A stretch of 7,334 bases of DNA from Pseudoselenomonas ruminantium. Lineage in GTDB: Bacteria; Bacillota; Negativicutes; Selenomonadales; Selenomonadaceae. The translations under genes and the position numbers were made by a program. Location: NCBI GenBank assembly GCA_002448495.1, contig DJYL01000217.1:1-7334 (forward strand). Reading direction: 5' to 3'. This document shows, piece by piece, positions 5,985 through 7,334 of the stretch. The notes under the pieces are model-generated. The model ran no database searches. It saw nothing but the letters and a program-made list of their open reading frames with translations, and was not told where the DNA came from. Every line of letters starts with the position of its first letter. The first letter of the stretch is position 1.

Positions 5985-6335
5985 TTATGTGCTATGCCCG
6001 TGTCCCTCTTGTCGTGTTTCCCAAAATTGAATAAAATTTTGGGCTATGCGAGAAAGCGCATAGCGTTTGGCATGGATTATTACTCCCGTGGTAGTGAGAG
6101 GCAAGTTTTCAATATGGTGGAAATATAATTTTTCACTGCTTGCAAGATGTATTGATGACCTCGGCAAGATGGCTATTCCCAGTCCTTCCGCTGACCAATA
6201 AGGCAAAGGAAAAATATCATCGCTTTTGCAAAAGATATGCGGCGCAAAGCCGTATTCTTTGCATAAAGATATAATAGCATTTTCGTATCGTTCGTGTATG
6301 AGCAAAGGTTTGTCAAAAAGGCTGCTCATTGACAC
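5985..6335 (-). pseudogene. C-terminal fragment of a LysR-type regulator
   Basis: Read on the minus strand from about 6335, the protein segment beginning SSLFDKPLLIHERYENAI, continuing through WSAEGLGIAILPRSS and ending ALSRIAQNFIQFW matches the second half of a LysR substrate-binding domain. It ends at a natural-looking stop at 5985. The DNA-binding N-terminus and first half of the effector domain are absent: upstream of 6335 the frame stays open but reads the antisense of a different gene remnant. No start codon with a ribosome binding site is apparent. This is a truncated, probably non-functional gene. Confidence 0.7.
6020..6064. repeat. Two adjacent perfect hairpins inside the lysR remnant
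   Basis: CCCAAAATT (6020-6028) pairs with AATTTTGGG (6035-6043), and GCTATGCG (6043-6050) pairs with CGCATAGC (6057-6064). The two share base 6043. They lie in sequence still readable as LysR C-terminal codons, so they may be coincidental. Confidence 0.4.
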
Positions 6336-6341
6336 ATCGGT

Positions 6342-6596
6342 ATGTATATGCACGCAGCACACCCGGAGGTCAGCCCGCTTCTCGCCCTGCCGGTTTTCTT
6401 GCTGAAATATCAGCCGTTGATTGTGGGGAGTGTGGCTATGGGTGGGATTCTGCTTTCTTTGATAAGTTCCATCGCCGGGGTGTCGCTGGGCATTGGCACG
6501 ATGATTTCTCGGGATATCCTGCCCAATGCCAAGGAAAGCGGAACCCTTCTTCGCACTATTACCCATCATGGAGAAGCCGGACTTTCCGCGCGATAA
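6342..6596 (+). pseudogene. Internal fragment of a sodium:solute symporter
   Basis: The open stretch contains two hydrophobic segments: PLLALPVFLL, and the run from LIVGSVAMGGILLSLI to GTMISRDIL. The combination of a long small-residue helix followed by a conserved serine-arginine-aspartate turn is typical of one internal part of SSS-family (SLC5-like) sodium:solute symporters. A real family member would have about 450-550 residues and 12 or more membrane segments; here only about 60 residues remain before the sequence loses similarity near 6540 and stops at 6594-6596. No ribosome binding site precedes the ATG at 6342. The left edge directly abuts the LysR fragment, marking a deletion or recombination joint near 6336-6350. 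Confidence 0.6.
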
Positions 6597-6641
6597 AAAT
6601 GTTTTGCCGAAGTTGTTACAAAAAAACATTGACATATCGCG
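6589..6641. repeat. 53-bp interrupted dyad overlapping the arsR-type promoter
   Basis: CGCGATA (6589-6595) and TATCGCG (6635-6641) are perfect inverted repeats. Nested inside are AATGTTTT (6598-6605) and AAAACATT (6623-6630), also perfect. The right half overlaps the -35 box of the ArsR-type gene (6629-6634) and the start of the spacer, so the dyad is a good candidate operator. Confidence 0.5.
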
Positions 6642-6656
6642 AAAACAAGATATAAT
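6629..6656 (+). promoter_or_regulatory. Strong promoter of the ArsR-type gene
   Basis: A perfect TTGACA (6629-6634), a 16-base spacer and a perfect TATAAT (6651-6656) are present. The ATG is at 6663, only six bases past the -10, so transcription should begin at or next to the start codon and give a leaderless mRNA. Confidence 0.8.
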
Positions 6657-6662
6657 ATAGGC

Positions 6663-6977
6663 ATGAACACATTAGAAATTTACAAAGCCTTGGCGAACGA
6701 AATACGTTTGAATATCATGGAATGGCTGAAAGAGCCGGAAAAGCATTTCCCACCGCAAGGACTGCATCTGCCGGATGGCAGCACATGGACGGGAGGCGTG
6801 TGCGTAGGCAGCATTCAGGAGAAAGCGGGGATTTCCCAGTCCACGGTGTCCCATTATCTTGACATTCTTCAGCGTGCCGGGCTATTGAAAGCCGAGCGCA
6901 TAGGCAAGTGGACATACTACCAACGCAATGAAGAAACAATCCGTGAATTTGGCGAGTATGTCAAGAGCAATCTGTGA
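6663..6977 (+). CDS. ArsR/SmtB-family winged-helix transcriptional regulator
   Basis: This 104-residue protein is a small dimeric DNA-binding repressor type. The N-terminal helices (MNTLEIYKALANEIRLNIME) lead into a recognition helix around SQSTVSHYLDILQRAGLL (58-75) and a wing (KAERIGKWTYYQRN, 76-89). A loop of about 17 residues rich in Pro and Gly (29-45) separates the first helices from the rest. The metal-binding ELCVCDL motif of classical ArsR is not present; there is a single cysteine, Cys47 (GGVCVGS), so metal sensing by a cysteine cluster is unlikely. There is no ribosome binding site, consistent with a leaderless transcript. The radical SAM gene downstream lies beyond a terminator, so co-regulation is possible but not shown. 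Confidence 0.9.
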   Translation: MNTLEIYKALANEIRLNIMEWLKEPEKHFPPQGLHLPDGSTWTGGVCVGSIQEKAGISQSTVSHYLDILQRAGLLKAERIGKWTYYQRNEETIREFGEYVKSNL

Positions 6978-7001
6978 AAGGGCAGAATCAACTGCCCTTT
7001 T
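6977..7001 (+). terminator. Intrinsic terminator after the ArsR-type gene
   Basis: The stem AAAGGGCAG (6977-6985) with CTGCCCTTT (6992-7000), a six-base loop and a short T-run form a standard terminator. It begins in the last base of the stop codon and, with its A-run and T-run, could work in both directions. Confidence 0.8.
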
Positions 7002-7060
7002 CTAAGAAATATTTATATCTAAAAAAAGCGATATATAGATTTATTAAGGAGTGTTGTATC

Positions 7061-7334
7061 ATGCATTTTGCCAGTACCGTTGTACGTCCGCCTTATGAGG
7101 CGAACAGTGTTTTCCTGCAAATAACGTCCGGCTGTTCCCATAATGCCTGCCGGTTCTGCACCTACTACAAGGATGCGCCCTTTGGCGTGTCCCCATTGGA
7201 TGAGGTCAAAGAGGATTTGCAGGAACTCAAGGAGTATGGCGTATCTTTCCCACGCATCTGGCTACAGGGCGCCGACCCCTTCCTGCTGACTTTCGATAAG
7301 CTGAAAACCATTGCCGAGCTTATCCACGAATACC
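7061..7334 (+). CDS. Radical SAM protein, N-terminal part (runs off the window)
   Basis: An ATG at 7061 follows a good ribosome binding site (AAGGAG, 7046-7051). The visible 91 residues begin the TIM-barrel core of a radical SAM enzyme. The cluster-binding cysteines are Cys25, Cys30 and Cys33 in GCSHNACRFCTYYKD, a CX4CX2C spacing in place of the usual CX3CX2C. I recall a group of uncharacterised radical SAM proteins with a GCSHNxCxFC signature of this spacing, so it is probably a family feature and not a mutation. The stretch RIWLQGADPFLL (65-76) corresponds to the second strand, where the usual GGEP-like motif binds SAM. The substrate cannot be inferred. The upstream gap (7001-7060) is very A/T-rich and holds no convincing promoter. 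Confidence 0.85.
   Translation, partial: MHFASTVVRPPYEANSVFLQITSGCSHNACRFCTYYKDAPFGVSPLDEVKEDLQELKEYGVSFPRIWLQGADPFLLTFDKLKTIAELIHEY

Noticed and set aside
5985..6635. A complete 216-residue minus-strand gene
   Set aside because: Only the C-terminal half looks like protein of a known family; the first 100 codons are antisense to the symporter fragment and the ATG lacks a ribosome binding site.
1..7334. CRISPR array, tRNA or rRNA genes
   Set aside because: I saw no regularly spaced direct repeats and no tRNA cloverleaf or rRNA signature on either strand.

Overview
The window reads as a bacterial chromosome segment, most likely from the Firmicutes, with the class Negativicutes (Selenomonas-like) as my best guess. 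That guess rests on strong AAGGAG-type ribosome binding sites, mid-range base composition and remembered protein flavour; nothing here proves it. Gene density is ordinary on the left and low on the right, where several genes are decayed.

Left part, minus strand (1-3860). Bases 1-154 look like the right end of an IS200/IS605-family (TnpB-type) element, probably carrying the 3' part of its guide RNA (omegaRNA). It abuts the 3' end of a LacI-family regulator gene (151-1167), and the element appears to supply that gene's stop codon. Next comes a compact operon transcribed right to left: a BASS-family transporter (PanS-like, GTG start at 3566), then panC, then panD. These proteins would import a pantoate-type precursor, make beta-alanine from aspartate (PanD) and join the two into pantothenate (PanC). 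panB and panE are not in this cluster. Ahead of the operon is a leader of about 260 nt with a promoter, a striking dyad at the predicted start, a folded aptamer-like domain, and an intrinsic terminator about 40 nt before the start codon. The 3' strand of the aptamer's closing stem can also pair with the 5' arm of the terminator, the layout of a riboswitch-type attenuator. This is the most interesting item in the window.

Middle, plus strand (3921-5924). A promoter, ribosome binding site and ATG lead into a decayed PD-(D/E)XK nuclease-type transposase gene that keeps only its C-terminal part and its terminator. A tiny ORF of unknown function follows, and then an intact Y-family DNA polymerase gene, dinB.

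Right part (5925-7334). Bases 5925-6600 are a gene graveyard: the C-terminal piece of a LysR regulator (minus strand) abuts an internal piece of a sodium:solute symporter (plus strand). After that an ArsR-type regulator (6663-6977) has a near-consensus promoter so close to its ATG that the mRNA should be leaderless. It ends in a clear terminator, followed by the start of a radical SAM protein gene that runs off the window.
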